Shown here one piece after another: positions 63,667-64,000 of a DNA stretch of 64,000 bases. Both the position numbers and the translations under genes were made by a program. The number at the start of each line of letters is the position of its first letter. Position 1 is the stretch's first letter. The notes under the pieces are model-generated. The model saw only the letters and a program-made list of their open reading frames with translations, did not search any database and was not told the origin of the DNA. Origin of the DNA: Bin127 sp965221625 (GTDB lineage Bacteria > Chloroflexota > Dehalococcoidia > Lucifugimonadales > Lucifugimonadaceae); NCBI GenBank assembly GCA_965221625.1, contig OZ244903.1:806001-870000 (forward strand), written 5' to 3'.

Positions 63667-64000
63667 ATGCCAGGATTACATGAGTTGAAACCTGCCCCCG
63701 GTTCTCGGCGTCGTCCGAAACGCGTCGGCCGCGGCGACGGCAGTAACCGAGGTTCGTACTCTGGTCGAGGCAACAAGGGCCAGAAGCAGCACGGAAAAGT
63801 CCCATTCCTCTTCGAAGGTGGACAGCTGCGTTTGGTGAAACGCCTGCCGTTCATGCGCGGCTTCACCAACAACTTCCGGGTGGAATACACACCGGTGAAC
63901 GTCGCCAGCCTCAATTCATTCGAAGACGGCGATGACGTTGGTCCGGAAGAGTTGGTAGCCAGTCGACTGGTGCGACGTTCGGGATCTGCGATTAAGTTGC
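63667..64000 (+). CDS. rplO: 50S ribosomal protein L15 (3' end outside the window)
   Basis: Partial L15; 111 codons are visible before the window ends. GLHELKPAPGSRRRPKRVGR, GRGNKGQKQHGKVPFLFEGG and LPFMRGFTNNFRVEYTPVN identify it. The ATG at 63667 has AGGAGAGAG upstream. Confidence 0.95.
   Translation, partial: MPGLHELKPAPGSRRRPKRVGRGDGSNRGSYSGRGNKGQKQHGKVPFLFEGGQLRLVKRLPFMRGFTNNFRVEYTPVNVASLNSFEDGDDVGPEELVASRLVRRSGSAIKL

Noticed and set aside
1..64000. tRNA genes, rRNA, insertion sequences, integrases and prophage genes
   Set aside because: Looked for in the intergenic gaps and protein set; nothing convincing was seen.

Overview
The window looks like a chromosomal segment of a Chloroflexota bacterium, most likely a SAR202 or Dehalococcoidia-type lineage. 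That placement is my inference. It rests on the oligopeptide-binding lipoprotein with a long Val-Glu repeat followed by VVVTATP, on threonine/proline-rich (TATP-type) secreted-protein linkers, on a Bacillus-like insertion in ribosomal protein S12, and on the crowd of amidohydrolases and related catabolic enzymes. Nearly all the DNA is coding. I saw no tRNA, rRNA, CRISPR array, insertion sequence or prophage.

Layout. 0-3.7 kb: a zinc alcohol dehydrogenase, a DapA-family aldolase, a small membrane-anchored Cache protein and an LPXTG-type surface protein. 3.8-7 kb: the (p)ppGpp enzyme Rel, ribosomal protein S20 and a histidine-rich unknown protein. 7-11.4 kb: a signalling module of histidine kinase, RsbW-like kinase, receiver/RsbU phosphatase and STAS antagonist. 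11.5-21.2 kb: housekeeping genes (DUF502, CinA C-terminal domain, holB, lysA, selD, mazG, DUF1461, apt, a DUF3179 lipoprotein, recF). 21.3-37.2 kb: a catabolic block with two amidohydrolases, an ornithine cyclodeaminase homologue, an oligopeptide ABC transporter without ATPase genes, a fused methylenetetrahydrofolate reductase, a D-aminoacylase, gamma-glutamyltransferase, a sugar isomerase-like protein, a second alcohol dehydrogenase and a SelA-fold PLP enzyme. 37.3-50.6 kb, all on the minus strand: recA, an HtrA-like protease, then nitrogen assimilation (nadE, gltD, gltB, glnA) headed by a GlnR-like regulator. 50.9-64 kb: the str and S10/spc ribosomal operons from rpsL to a truncated rplO, without tuf.

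The most notable result is that two genes are interrupted by an in-frame UGA that reads best as selenocysteine. In selD the UGA sits at the catalytic Sec/Cys position (AGUAGK). In the DUF3179 lipoprotein about 2 kb away it replaces the first cysteine of the family CxxC motif (WUPLC), and a strong hairpin begins at the UGA with its apical loop 20 nt further on. Read through, each gene gives a full-length family member. UGA is an ordinary stop elsewhere in the window, so this is site-specific recoding and not a changed genetic code. The DUF3179 protein is therefore a candidate extracytoplasmic selenoprotein that conventional gene calling would split into two false genes.

Other points of interest are the receiver domain without a phosphorylation site upstream of glnA-gltB-gltD, the partner-switching cascade linked to a histidine kinase, the S12-S7 intergenic hairpin that could serve S7 autoregulation, and the transporter cluster aimed at peptides or amino-acid derivatives.
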